DNA of 64,000 nt from Acidobacteriota bacterium. GTDB taxonomy: Bacteria > Acidobacteriota > Thermoanaerobaculia > Multivoradales > Multivoraceae. Of this stretch, positions 27,082-35,445 are shown in pieces (the stretch's first letter is position 1; the number at the start of each line of letters is the position of its first letter). Both the position numbers and the translations under genes were made by a program. The notes beneath the pieces are model-generated. The model had not been told where the DNA came from and did no database searches. It saw only the letters and a program-made list of their open reading frames with translations. The stretch is taken from assembly GCA_003388555.1 (NCBI GenBank), contig QQVD01000031.1, forward strand, positions 1 through 64,000, in the 5' to 3' direction.

Positions 27082-29413
27082 GCTCAAGGGCGGAGCGATG
27101 CCGCACGCCTTCGAGCACCGACCCCTCGGGCAGGAACAGGTAGATCAGGGTCGCCGAGGAGGCGCCCGGTGTCGCCTGCGGGCCGGCCTCGCCGAGATCC
27201 GGCACGCGCACGGTCAGGCCCTGGCCGTCGTCGCTCCCCAGCAGCGACACCGACGGCATGCGCTCGAGAGCCTGCGGCTGTGCGCGCCGGGTGAGGCGGG
27301 CGTGGGCGCCGTCTGCCGACTGGGCGCCGCCGGGGAAGTGACCCTCGAGAGCCAGCTCGTCGCCCGGCCGCAAAGACAGCCGGAGCAGCGCCCACTGGCC
27401 GGGCAGGGTGAAACGCAGGCCCGCCGCGCCCCGCATGGAGTCGTCGGGCAGCACCGCTTCCCTCGCCAGCTCGGCGCCGTCGAGCGGTAGCCCTGCGGTC
27501 GTGCCCTCGACCGCCAGCAGGCGCAGCACCGGTCCTTCGCGCCAGCGCCCCGGTCGCAGCCGCCAGACCTCTGGCAGCTCGTCGAAGAGCCGCTGGTAGG
27601 TCGCCGACATCTCGACGTGGTGTCCCTCGAGCTCGGCGTCCTCGCGCACGAAGCGGGTGTAAGCGCTCGACGACGCCAGCAGGTAGTCGTACTCGCCAGC
27701 GAGCAGTTCCTCGAGCGGTCGCCTGGCGAGGAAGCGGCTGTTGCTGCTGCGCACGCCCCAGCTCTCGGCCAGGTGCAGGCGCGGCGTGTACGACTCCTTG
27801 AGCAGGTGCACTCCCGGCGGCAGCTGGGCGGCGAGGCGCGCCGTCGCCAGCTCGCGGGTGCTCGGCCGCGCCAGGGCGAGGCTCTGGCGCACCGTCTCGG
27901 CGACGGGGACCGCGAACAGCGCCAGCAGCACCAGGGCGACCAGGACGACCCGGGCCGGCGTACCGCGGAAGAGTGCGACCCGCTGGCTGGCCGCCACCAG
28001 GCGCGCCAGCACGACGAAGGCGCCCAGAGCCACCAGGGCGCAGAGCGCCGGCATCACCGGCGCCAGGTTGCGCTTGACCACCATGCTCATCGCGGCGAGC
28101 AGCGCCAGGTACGCCACCGGGAACGGCAGCGCCCAGAGCAGACGCGTCCTGGTGGGCGTCGGACGCCGCAGCAGCAGCGCTAGTCCGCAGGCTGCCGTGA
28201 CGAGGAGCGGCCAGCCGAAGCTCTCGCCGAGGCGCTCGAGGTAGTAGACGGCGTTGCTGTCGGGCTGCACGCCGAGCCAGCCGCCGCCGCCGTACTGACG
28301 CAGTCCGAAGAGCATGCCGCGCGGCGACAGCAGGGCGTGCGCGGGGTCGACGAAGAAGGTCGGCGACACCGCGAGGAAGACCGCCAGCGAGGTGGCTCCG
28401 GCCAGGGGAAGGGCGAGCAGGCCCCGAGCGCCGGCCAGCGAGCTCCTGCCGCTGGATCGAGGGCCGATCCGATGGCTGAGCCAGACGCCGATCAACGCCA
28501 GGGCGACGACGCCGGCCGGGTACTTGGCGCCGGCGGCGAGCCCGGCGGCGGCGCCGGCGGCGGACGCCACGGCCCAGGTCTCGCATTCGTACCAGCGCAT
28601 CGCCAGAGCCAGGGCGCAGGCGGCGAAGCAGGCCGAGGGCCAGTCCGAGATCACCAGGTGGGCGCCCTCGTTCACCAGCGGCGAGAAGATCCAGGCCGCG
28701 CCGGCCAGCAGGCCGACCAGCGGGCCGCCGAGCTGGCCACCGAGCCACGCCACCGGCAGCACCGCGAAGGCTCCCAGGAGCGCCACCAGCAGGCGCAGCG
28801 CCAGGCGGTCGCGGGCGAAGCGCAGATCGGGTCCGGCGTCCGCGACGAGCGGGTTCGCGGCGGCCGGCAGGCGTTGGTCGACCAGGGCGCGGGCGAGGCG
28901 GCTCGACAGCGGCTCGACGAGGTCGGAGATCCACAGGGCCATGGCGCCGCTGTTGTAGAGCAGATGGGGATAGACGAAGCTGCCGCGCACCCACTGACCG
29001 GCGTCGATCTGCTGCGCGTGGTGCAGGTAGGTTCCCTCGTCGAGGTAGGACTGTTCGACCAGCTCGTGGGTGACCCCCGAGAGCCGCAGGGTGAGGGCCA
29101 GCAGCAGGAGTCCCGCGGCGCCCAGGGTGCGGGCCCGGCGGCGGCGCCAGCCGGCGGCGAGCAGCCGCAGCAGCGACCCGCCGCCAAGGGCCATGAGCGC
29201 TGCGAGAGCGATACGCCCTGGCCCGAGGAGCGGCGTGGCGCGCGCCACGTGCACCACCCAGAGCGTCGCCAGGGTGAGTGCGGCGCCGGCGGTGGCGAGG
29301 TGCAGTGGATGGCGCCACGCGGCGTCGCCCCCCGAGGTCGGTGGCGTCGCCGTGCCTGGCGACGTCGACGCGCGGTCGCGCCGTGCGGCGCCGAGAGGGG
29401 TCAGGTCGGACAC
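27068..29413 (-). CDS. GT39-like polytopic membrane glycosyltransferase (GT-C)
   Basis: The 781-residue protein has about 12 membrane helices after a polar N-terminus and a ~200-residue extracytoplasmic C-terminal domain. The first outer loop carries the GT-C acidic pair in EQSYLDEGTYLHHA, where D and E would activate the acceptor or bind the polyprenyl-phosphate donor. The loop VYPHLLYNSGAMALW follows. Such enzymes transfer a sugar from a polyprenyl-phosphate sugar to protein or lipid A at the periplasmic face. The acceptor is unknown. The GTG start at 29413 is divergent from a second GT39-like gene at 29479, with 65 bp between. Its 3' end overlaps the double-STN gene. Confidence 0.82.
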   Translation of the reverse strand: MSDLTPLGAARRDRASTSPGTATPPTSGGDAAWRHPLHLATAGAALTLATLWVVHVARATPLLGPGRIALAALMALGGGSLLRLLAAGWRRRRARTLGAAGLLLLALTLRLSGVTHELVEQSYLDEGTYLHHAQQIDAGQWVRGSFVYPHLLYNSGAMALWISDLVEPLSSRLARALVDQRLPAAANPLVADAGPDLRFARDRLALRLLVALLGAFAVLPVAWLGGQLGGPLVGLLAGAAWIFSPLVNEGAHLVISDWPSACFAACALALAMRWYECETWAVASAAGAAAGLAAGAKYPAGVVALALIGVWLSHRIGPRSSGRSSLAGARGLLALPLAGATSLAVFLAVSPTFFVDPAHALLSPRGMLFGLRQYGGGGWLGVQPDSNAVYYLERLGESFGWPLLVTAACGLALLLRRPTPTRTRLLWALPFPVAYLALLAAMSMVVKRNLAPVMPALCALVALGAFVVLARLVAASQRVALFRGTPARVVLVALVLLALFAVPVAETVRQSLALARPSTRELATARLAAQLPPGVHLLKESYTPRLHLAESWGVRSSNSRFLARRPLEELLAGEYDYLLASSSAYTRFVREDAELEGHHVEMSATYQRLFDELPEVWRLRPGRWREGPVLRLLAVEGTTAGLPLDGAELAREAVLPDDSMRGAAGLRFTLPGQWALLRLSLRPGDELALEGHFPGGAQSADGAHARLTRRAQPQALERMPSVSLLGSDDGQGLTVRVPDLGEAGPQATPGASSATLIYLFLPEGSVLEGVRHRSALELNED

Positions 29414-29478
29414 GGTCGGGCAGACTATCGAAGCGATCTGGCACCATGCGCCTGTCCGCGCTCAGGAGGCCCCGCGAC

Positions 29479-30975
29479 ATGTCATCCAACGGAGCAGCGG
29501 CGAGCACAGGCGCGAAGAGTGTGGCGTGGCCGGGCGTCCTCGCGGTCGCCGCGGCGGCGAGCGCAGTCAGGCTGCTGTTCGCTGGACGCTACGGCTTCCA
29601 TCGCGACGAGCTCTACTACGTCACCGGCGGCTGGCGGCTCGACCCGGGCTACGTCGACCACCCGCTGCTGCTGCCCTGGCTCGCCGGCGCCACCGAGCGC
29701 CTCTTCGGGCCGTCGCTGCACGCTCTGCGCCTGTGGCCGATCGCCGCCGGCGCCGCGTCGATCGTTCTCGCGGCGCTGATCGCCGCCGAGCTCGGCGGAG
29801 CCGCCCGGGCCCAGCGACTGGCTGCCCTGGCCACCGCCCTCTGTCCCTTCTTCTTCATCGCCCACCAGGTCTTCCAGACCAACTTCGCCGACCAGCTGGT
29901 GTGGACGGCAGCGCTGGTGGTGCTGCTGCGCGGCGTCCGCCGTGCTCCCGCGGACGCCCCGTTGCCGGCGCGTACCTGGCTCGGTTTCGGCGGCCTGGCC
30001 GCGGTGGGCTTCCTCGCCAAGTACACCGTCGGTGCGCTGGGGGTCGCCCTGGTGATCGCTCTGGCGCTGCGACGGCGCAGGGAGTTCCGCAACCCCTTCC
30101 TCTACCTGGGCGGGGCGCTGGCGCTGCTCGGCCTGTTGCCGGGGGCCGCCTGGCAGCTGGCGCACGGACTGCCGTTCCTGGAGTTCGCCGCCGCCAAGGA
30201 GGACTGGATGCCGTGGGCGTCGCTCGCGGTGCAGGTCCTGATGGTCGGTCCGGCGACGGTGCCGCTCGTCGTCGCCGGCGCCCTGCTGTTGCTGCGCCGC
30301 AGGGACACCGGCCTGGTGGGGTGGGTGGCACTGCTCGCGATGGGCCTCTTCCTGGCCGTTCTCGCCAAGCCCTACTACGCGAACGCCGTCTGGGTGCCGC
30401 TCTTCGGCGCCGGCGGTGTGGCGCTGGGGAGGTCTCGGAGGCGCTGGCCGGAGGCCCTGCTGCTGGGCAACCTGGCGATCCTGCCGCTGCTCTTTCCGCT
30501 CCTGCCGGTCGAGCGCTACGCCCGCCTGCCCGATCCGATCGGCGAGCTGGCGGAGACGGTGGGCTGGCCCGAGCTCGTCGACCAGGTGGACGAAGCGCTG
30601 GCCGAGCTGCCGGCCGGGGAAGATGTCGATCTGGTCGTGCTGACCGCGAACTACGGCGAGGCGGCCGCGCTCGAGCTCCTCGGTCGTCGCCTCGAGGCCG
30701 ATGCGCCACTGCGTCGGGCGGTCGTGATCAGCGGCCACAACAGCTACGCCTTCTGGATCGAGGAGTCGCTGCAGGGGCGCAGCCTCGATCGCCTGGTCCT
30801 GGTCGGCTATCCGGTCGAATGGGTGGGGCGGTGGTACGAGGAGGCGATCGAGCTGGCGACGATCGGCAACCCCTGGGGGATCGACAACGAGGAGCGCGGC
30901 GCTGCGGTGGTGCTCGGGCGCCTCCCTCGGCTGTCGCGCGAAGAGCTGATCCGGGCCTGGACGCACTACAACTGA
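29479..30975 (+). CDS. GT39-like polytopic membrane glycosyltransferase (GT-C)
   Basis: The 498-residue protein has about 10-12 membrane helices. The first outer loop is GFHRDELYYVTGG, with the D-E pair of the GT39/ArnT group. DPGYVDHPLLLPWLA follows, then NFADQLVWTAALVVLL. The C-terminal soluble part (DVDLVVLTANYGEAAALEL) lies outside the membrane. Donor is expected to be a polyprenyl-phosphate sugar and the acceptor a lipid or protein. The ATG at 29479 has AGGAGG nine bases upstream and is preferred to an in-frame ATG 11 codons earlier. It is divergently paired with another GT39-like gene. Confidence 0.83.
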   Translation: MSSNGAAASTGAKSVAWPGVLAVAAAASAVRLLFAGRYGFHRDELYYVTGGWRLDPGYVDHPLLLPWLAGATERLFGPSLHALRLWPIAAGAASIVLAALIAAELGGAARAQRLAALATALCPFFFIAHQVFQTNFADQLVWTAALVVLLRGVRRAPADAPLPARTWLGFGGLAAVGFLAKYTVGALGVALVIALALRRRREFRNPFLYLGGALALLGLLPGAAWQLAHGLPFLEFAAAKEDWMPWASLAVQVLMVGPATVPLVVAGALLLLRRRDTGLVGWVALLAMGLFLAVLAKPYYANAVWVPLFGAGGVALGRSRRRWPEALLLGNLAILPLLFPLLPVERYARLPDPIGELAETVGWPELVDQVDEALAELPAGEDVDLVVLTANYGEAAALELLGRRLEADAPLRRAVVISGHNSYAFWIEESLQGRSLDRLVLVGYPVEWVGRWYEEAIELATIGNPWGIDNEERGAAVVLGRLPRLSREELIRAWTHYN

Positions 30976-31208
30976 GCAGCTGCCTGGTCGGTAGCGTTCT
31001 TGACCTGCCGCGGGCTCGGAGCCGACAGCGGCGCCCAGCAGAGGTCTGGGACACCTCCGGCTCGCCGCCGCCTCCCGGTGGTGCAAACCTTGCTCTTCGG
31101 CCGTCCGGTACCTCTGCGCATGGTCATCCCCAGACCCAAGGTTCGGCCGCCGTCGTCGACGTGGAGTCGCCCCGCCACTCGATGCAGCCCGGAGATCGCG
31201 TCCCGCGG

Positions 31209-31773
31209 GCGATCGAGGACGACGAGAACTTCGCCCGCACCCTGCTCGATCTGGGCCCGCGGGCACGGATTCCGGGGTGTCGTGACGGTCCGCGGCGACG
31301 ATTCCCTGCGCACGGCGCGGGAGGTGGGGCCGGATGCCATCACCCTCGACCAGGGCCTGCTCGAGTCCGGACTGCCAGAGCCGAAGCGCAAGATCCTGCG
31401 CAGCCTGGCGCACGGCGATCCGACCCTGCTGGGCAAGAAGGTGCTGGTCGTCGACGACGAGGTGCGCAACATCCTCGCGATCACCGCGCTGCTCGAACAG
31501 CGCGGGGTCGAAGTGGTGTCCGCGGAGAAGGGCCGCCGGGCTCTCGAGCGGTGCTACGAGCGGCCGGACGTGGATGCCGTCCTGATCGACATCATGATGC
31601 CCGAGATGCACGGCCACGAGGCGACCCGCGAGATCCACCGGCGCCCGGGGGGGAGCCGAGTTGCCGGCGACCGCGCTGACCGCGAAGGCGATGGAGGGCG
31701 ATCGCGAGAAGCGCATCGAGGCCGAGAGCCTCGGACTACGTGACCAAGCCGGTCGAGCCCGAACAGCTGGGCG
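31209..31773 (+). pseudogene. Remnant of a multi-receiver hybrid sensor kinase
   Basis: No intact frame covers this stretch, but receiver-domain pieces appear in order across three reading frames. [13 protein letters not shown] (from ~31215) is followed in another frame by [13 protein letters not shown] and [24 protein letters not shown] and [20 protein letters not shown] then open a second receiver, with [15 protein letters not shown] holding its phospho-aspartate. Near 31650 the frame shifts to [17 protein letters not shown], and near 31725 it shifts again to [14 protein letters not shown]. The histidine kinase core is missing. This is a decayed gene. Sequencing error alone would not explain the missing parts. 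Confidence 0.75.
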
Positions 31774-32230
31774 GAGGAGAAGCTCGACGAGCTCGAGCCG
31801 GGCCTGCTGCTCGAGGCCGTGAGCCGTCGCCACGGCTACGACTTCCGCAACTACCCCGGTGCGTCGCTGCAACGACGAATCCGTCGCGCCATGCAGCTCG
31901 AGCGGGTGCAGACGATCTCGGCGCTCGAGGCGCGGGTGCTGCGCGATCTGGAGGCGTTGCGACGCTTCGTCTCGTGCCTGCCGGTGAACGTCATCGAGCT
32001 GTTCCGCGATCCGCTGCTCTAGCGGATGATGCGCCGCGAAGTGCTGTCTTCTCTCTCGCACTACCCGTTCCTGCGTGTGTGGTGCGCCGGCTTTTCGACC
32101 GGCCAGGAGGCCTACTCACTGGCCATCGTGCTGGTGGAGGAGGGACTGCTCGAACGCAGCCGCATCTGGGGCGCCGAGTTCGTCGGAGTGCTCTTGACCG
32201 CTGCCAGTCGCGACGGTGCCTCGGGGCTGC
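31774..32230 (+). pseudogene. Remnant of a CheR-type protein-glutamate methyltransferase
   Basis: The CheR N-terminal helical domain is readable (EEKLDELEPGLLLEAVSRRH, then YDFRNYPGASLQRRIRR). It continues to LPVNVIELFRDPLL and meets a TAG at 32020-32022, where relatives have a tyrosine. The same frame resumes with REVLSSLSHYPFLRVWCAG and FSTGQEAYSLAIVLVEEG, the SAM-binding region. Similarity fades after residue SRIWGAEF, and the rest of the methyltransferase is lost. The piece is fused to the kinase remnant upstream, as in CheB/CheR-hybrid kinase clusters. It is not expected to be functional. Confidence 0.75.
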
Positions 32231-32403
32231 GGCTGATCGCCCGTCGTCGTGGGCGCGGCATCGTGCAGGACCCGAAGAGGCGGGTCGGTTCGGTCGCCTG
32301 GCGACCGGCGCGGCTATGATCGCAGTCCAGTCGACCTCGATCTGAAGGAGCAACGCCGTCCGGGGGCTGATCCGGCCGCCGGATGCAGAGGAGCCACGAG
32401 CCT

Positions 32404-34455
32404 ATGGAGCGCCTCTCCGCCTCGTCGTGCGCCGCACGGTTCGCGCTGCCGCTCGTCGTCGCCCTCGCCCCCGGTGCTGCGGTGGCAGGCCAGGCGCCCG
32501 GAGCACAGCCGGCCTCCGACCGCCAGGTCACCTACACCGAGGAGCGCGAGCCGTGCGCCGAGTACGACCCGCAGCGTTTGGCGCTGTTCGGCGACCTGCA
32601 CGTGCACACCAGCTTCTCGTTCGATGCGGCGGCGATCAGCATCGGCGCCACCCCCGAGGACGCCAACCGCTTCGCGCGCGGAGAGGCGATCGACTTCTGG
32701 CCGCTCGAAGGTGGCGAGCCGGTCGGCGAGATCCGCATCGACAGGCCGCTCGACTTCCTGGCGGTGACCGACCACGGCGAGTTCCTCGGCGAGCGCAGGC
32801 TCTGTCGGGAGGAGGGATCGCCGAGCTACGACTCGCCGTTCTGTCGCGGCACCCGGGTCAGCGAGCGCCAGGGCATGGTGATGCTCGGACAGGTGGCGAC
32901 CACCGAGAATCCGCGACGCCTGGCCGAGGTCTGCGGAGAGGACGGCGCGCTCTGCCGCGAGTACGCCCGCGCTCCCTGGCAGCGTCTCGCCGCCGCCGCC
33001 GAGCAGGCCTACGACAAGAGCTCGAAGTGCTCCTTCACCAGCTTCGTCGGCTACGAGTACACCGGAACTCCCGGTGGATCGAACTACCACCGCAACGTGA
33101 TCTTCCGCAACGCCAACGTGCCGGAGCTGCCGGTCTCCTACATCGACGCTCCCTACGACAGCCTGCTGTGGCAGAAGCTCGACGCCGCCTGTAGCGCCGA
33201 GCAGGGCTGCGAGTACCTGACGATCCCGCACAACTCGAATCTGGCCAACGGGCGCATGGCTCCGTACATGCGGCTCGAACGCAGTCTCGACAGCCGTCGC
33301 GCCTACGCCGCCAAGCGCCTCGAGCGCGAACCCATCCTCGAAGTGTTCCAGCACAAGGGATCGTCGGAGTGCATCAACGGCCTCTCCAGCGTTCTCGGAG
33401 CGCCGGACGAGCTGTGCAACGTCGAGGCGGTGCGGGAGATCGGCCGCGAGGAGACCTACGCGACCACCGCTCCCGCCGGCGGCTCTGGCGCCGCTGCAGC
33501 CGCGCACGACGGCGCGGCGTCGCTGCCGGGGCTGGTCTCCGTGAACGAGGTCACCGGCGAGTGCGGCGACGAGGTGGGCGGCGGCGGCATGCTCGGCGGT
33601 GGCTGCGTGCACCCGACCGACTACCTGCGGTCCGGCCTCCTGGTGGGCCTGCGGGAAGAGGTCGAGATCGGGCTCAACCCGGTGAAGCTCGGGGTCATCG
33701 CCTCGACCGACACCCACGCCGCCACGCCGGGGGCCGCCGTCGAGTCCGACTGGCGCGGTCACGTCTCCGTCGAGTCGACGCCGGCAGAGCGCCTCCAGCC
33801 CGGCCTGCTGACCAGCGGCATCGACGGCAACCCCGGCGGGCTGGCCGGCGTCTGGGCGGTCGAGAACTCGCGCGATGCGATCTTCGAGGCGATGTTGCGG
33901 CGCGAGGTCTTCGGTACCTCCGGCCCACGCATCGTGCCGCGCTTCTTCGCCGGCTGGGGCTATCCCGACGATCTCTGCGCCAGCGCCGACCTGGTGGCCA
34001 CCGGCTACGCCTCGGGGGTGCCGATGGGGGGTGACCTCGGTGCCGCCCCCGCTCCGCGCGCCAAGCCGACGTTCGTCGCTTCGGCGCTGCGTGATCCCAC
34101 CGCGGTCGGCGCGCCGCTGCGCGAGCTGCAGTTGATCAAGGGATGGGTCGACGCCTCGGGAGGACTGCACAACGAGGTCAGGACGGTGGCTCGCGCCGAG
34201 CCGGAGGGTGGCAGCGCCGATCTCTGCGCGGTGGTGCGCGACGAGAGCTTCGATCCGGCGGTTCCGAGCTACTACTACCTGCGCGTGGTGCAGGTCCCGA
34301 CCGCCCGCTGGCACGTCCACGACTGCGACCGTCTGCCCGCCGCAGAGCGCCCCGCGGTGTGCACCGACGGCTCCTACCCGGAGAGCGTGCACGAGATGGC
34401 CTGGACCTCGCCGATCTGGTACCGGCCGGTCGGCGAGGGGGGCGGCTCCCGGTGA
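32404..34455 (+). CDS. DUF3604 domain-containing secreted protein (PHP-like)
   Basis: The 683-residue product has a signal peptide (ARFALPLVVALAPGAAVAG). The DUF3604 domain opens with LALFGDLHVHTSFSFDAAA, and DFLAVTDHGEFLGERRLC follows, giving the PHP-type metal-binding histidines and aspartates. SFTSFVGYEYTGTPGGSNYH and KLGVIASTDTHAATPGA complete the family pattern. Relatives are annotated only as DUF3604, with hydrolase activity inferred. The ATG at 32404 has a GAGGAG box ten bases upstream. An in-frame ATG at 32383 lacks one. About 15 cysteines suggest a disulfide-bonded extracytoplasmic protein. It lies directly downstream of the decayed kinase region. Confidence 0.88.
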   Translation: MERLSASSCAARFALPLVVALAPGAAVAGQAPGAQPASDRQVTYTEEREPCAEYDPQRLALFGDLHVHTSFSFDAAAISIGATPEDANRFARGEAIDFWPLEGGEPVGEIRIDRPLDFLAVTDHGEFLGERRLCREEGSPSYDSPFCRGTRVSERQGMVMLGQVATTENPRRLAEVCGEDGALCREYARAPWQRLAAAAEQAYDKSSKCSFTSFVGYEYTGTPGGSNYHRNVIFRNANVPELPVSYIDAPYDSLLWQKLDAACSAEQGCEYLTIPHNSNLANGRMAPYMRLERSLDSRRAYAAKRLEREPILEVFQHKGSSECINGLSSVLGAPDELCNVEAVREIGREETYATTAPAGGSGAAAAAHDGAASLPGLVSVNEVTGECGDEVGGGGMLGGGCVHPTDYLRSGLLVGLREEVEIGLNPVKLGVIASTDTHAATPGAAVESDWRGHVSVESTPAERLQPGLLTSGIDGNPGGLAGVWAVENSRDAIFEAMLRREVFGTSGPRIVPRFFAGWGYPDDLCASADLVATGYASGVPMGGDLGAAPAPRAKPTFVASALRDPTAVGAPLRELQLIKGWVDASGGLHNEVRTVARAEPEGGSADLCAVVRDESFDPAVPSYYYLRVVQVPTARWHVHDCDRLPAAERPAVCTDGSYPESVHEMAWTSPIWYRPVGEGGGSR

Positions 34456-34499
34456 GGCGGTTGCCTCAGCACGAGCGGCAGGTGCGAAAGGAGGTCGAG

Positions 34500-35411
34500 A
34501 TGCCCGGTGTAAGACGTTTCCTCGATCGTTCGGTGGCTCGTGCGGGGGCCGTCTTCGCGGTCGCCGGCCTGCTCGGGTCCGCGGCGCCGCCTCCGGTGAC
34601 CGCCGAGACGATCGTGCAGCGATTCGCACCAGGAGAGCAGCCGCCGTCAGGAACACAGCTCGCGCCGCCGGTGAGCGCCATCACCCAGCGCACCAACCTC
34701 CCCAGCTCCTTCTACGTGATCCCTTGGTTCACCGTCGACCTCGACGATCCCGGGGCGACGACCACCCTGTTCGCGATCCGCAACGAGCAGGAGGCCGACA
34801 ACGAGGTGACCGTCGAGTACTACGACCCGTCGTTCGGCTCGCTCGGCGACGAGTTCGTGGTGCTCGGTGGCATGCAGGTGCTGACCCGCAACGTGCGCGA
34901 CGCCGGTCTCGCCGAGAGTGGGGTGGTGAGCGGCTTCATCCGCATCCTGGCAGACGCTCCCGTCACCGTCGACACCTTCCAGATCACGCCTTCCGAGGCC
35001 TTCGCCAGTGGCGGCGTGCCGGTGGACGTCTCGGGAGGAGGCCTGTGCACCAGCTGGCGCTCGCGGTTCCTGCTCGGCGGCGGCTTCTCCGGCGGCACCG
35101 TGCTGACCCTCCTCTTCAACCAGCCGCTGGGCCCGGGCGAGCCGTCCCTGCGCGGGACCGCCTACAACGAGGCCGGCAACGAGATCAACACGTTCAGCAT
35201 CACCACTGACGAGTTCGCCATCCAGGTGCCCGCCTCGGATCTGGTGCTGCCGGGCAACCCCTTCGGCTCCCTGACCCTCGAGTTCCTGGCTCCCGAGGAG
35301 GAGGGAGCCATCGTGAACACGGGAGCCGTACAGGCGAACTACGACGCGCTCGGACTCTTCTCGGTGGCGATCGAGGGCCACTGTCTCGACGAGGTCGGGC
35401 CGATCCTCTGA
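34500..35411 (+). CDS. Secreted protein of unknown function
   Basis: The 303-residue product has a signal peptide (AGAVFAVAGLLGSAAPPPVTA). The mature part is predicted beta-rich: FYVIPWFTVDLDDPGATTTL, AIRNEQEADNEVTVEYYDP and VSGFIRILADAPVTVDTFQI suggest an immunoglobulin-like or jelly-roll fold for recognising or coating a surface. I recognise no family, although similar proteins without a name are common in Acidobacteriota. The start is well supported by AAGGAGGT ending six bases before ATG 34500. It follows the DUF3604 gene by 44 bp and probably shares its transcript. It ends 34 bp from the convergent ABC permease gene. Confidence 0.65.
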   Translation: MPGVRRFLDRSVARAGAVFAVAGLLGSAAPPPVTAETIVQRFAPGEQPPSGTQLAPPVSAITQRTNLPSSFYVIPWFTVDLDDPGATTTLFAIRNEQEADNEVTVEYYDPSFGSLGDEFVVLGGMQVLTRNVRDAGLAESGVVSGFIRILADAPVTVDTFQITPSEAFASGGVPVDVSGGGLCTSWRSRFLLGGGFSGGTVLTLLFNQPLGPGEPSLRGTAYNEAGNEINTFSITTDEFAIQVPASDLVLPGNPFGSLTLEFLAPEEEGAIVNTGAVQANYDALGLFSVAIEGHCLDEVGPIL

Positions 35412-35445
35412 CCGCTCGGGGCCGAAGCGCCGCGACCGCAAGCGA

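Noticed and set aside
31000-31743. Intact-looking response regulator frame starting at 31000
   Set aside because: The receiver part is genuine, but the first ~70 residues are out of frame with a second receiver fragment and the C-terminus ends in a frameshift. It is part of a pseudogene.
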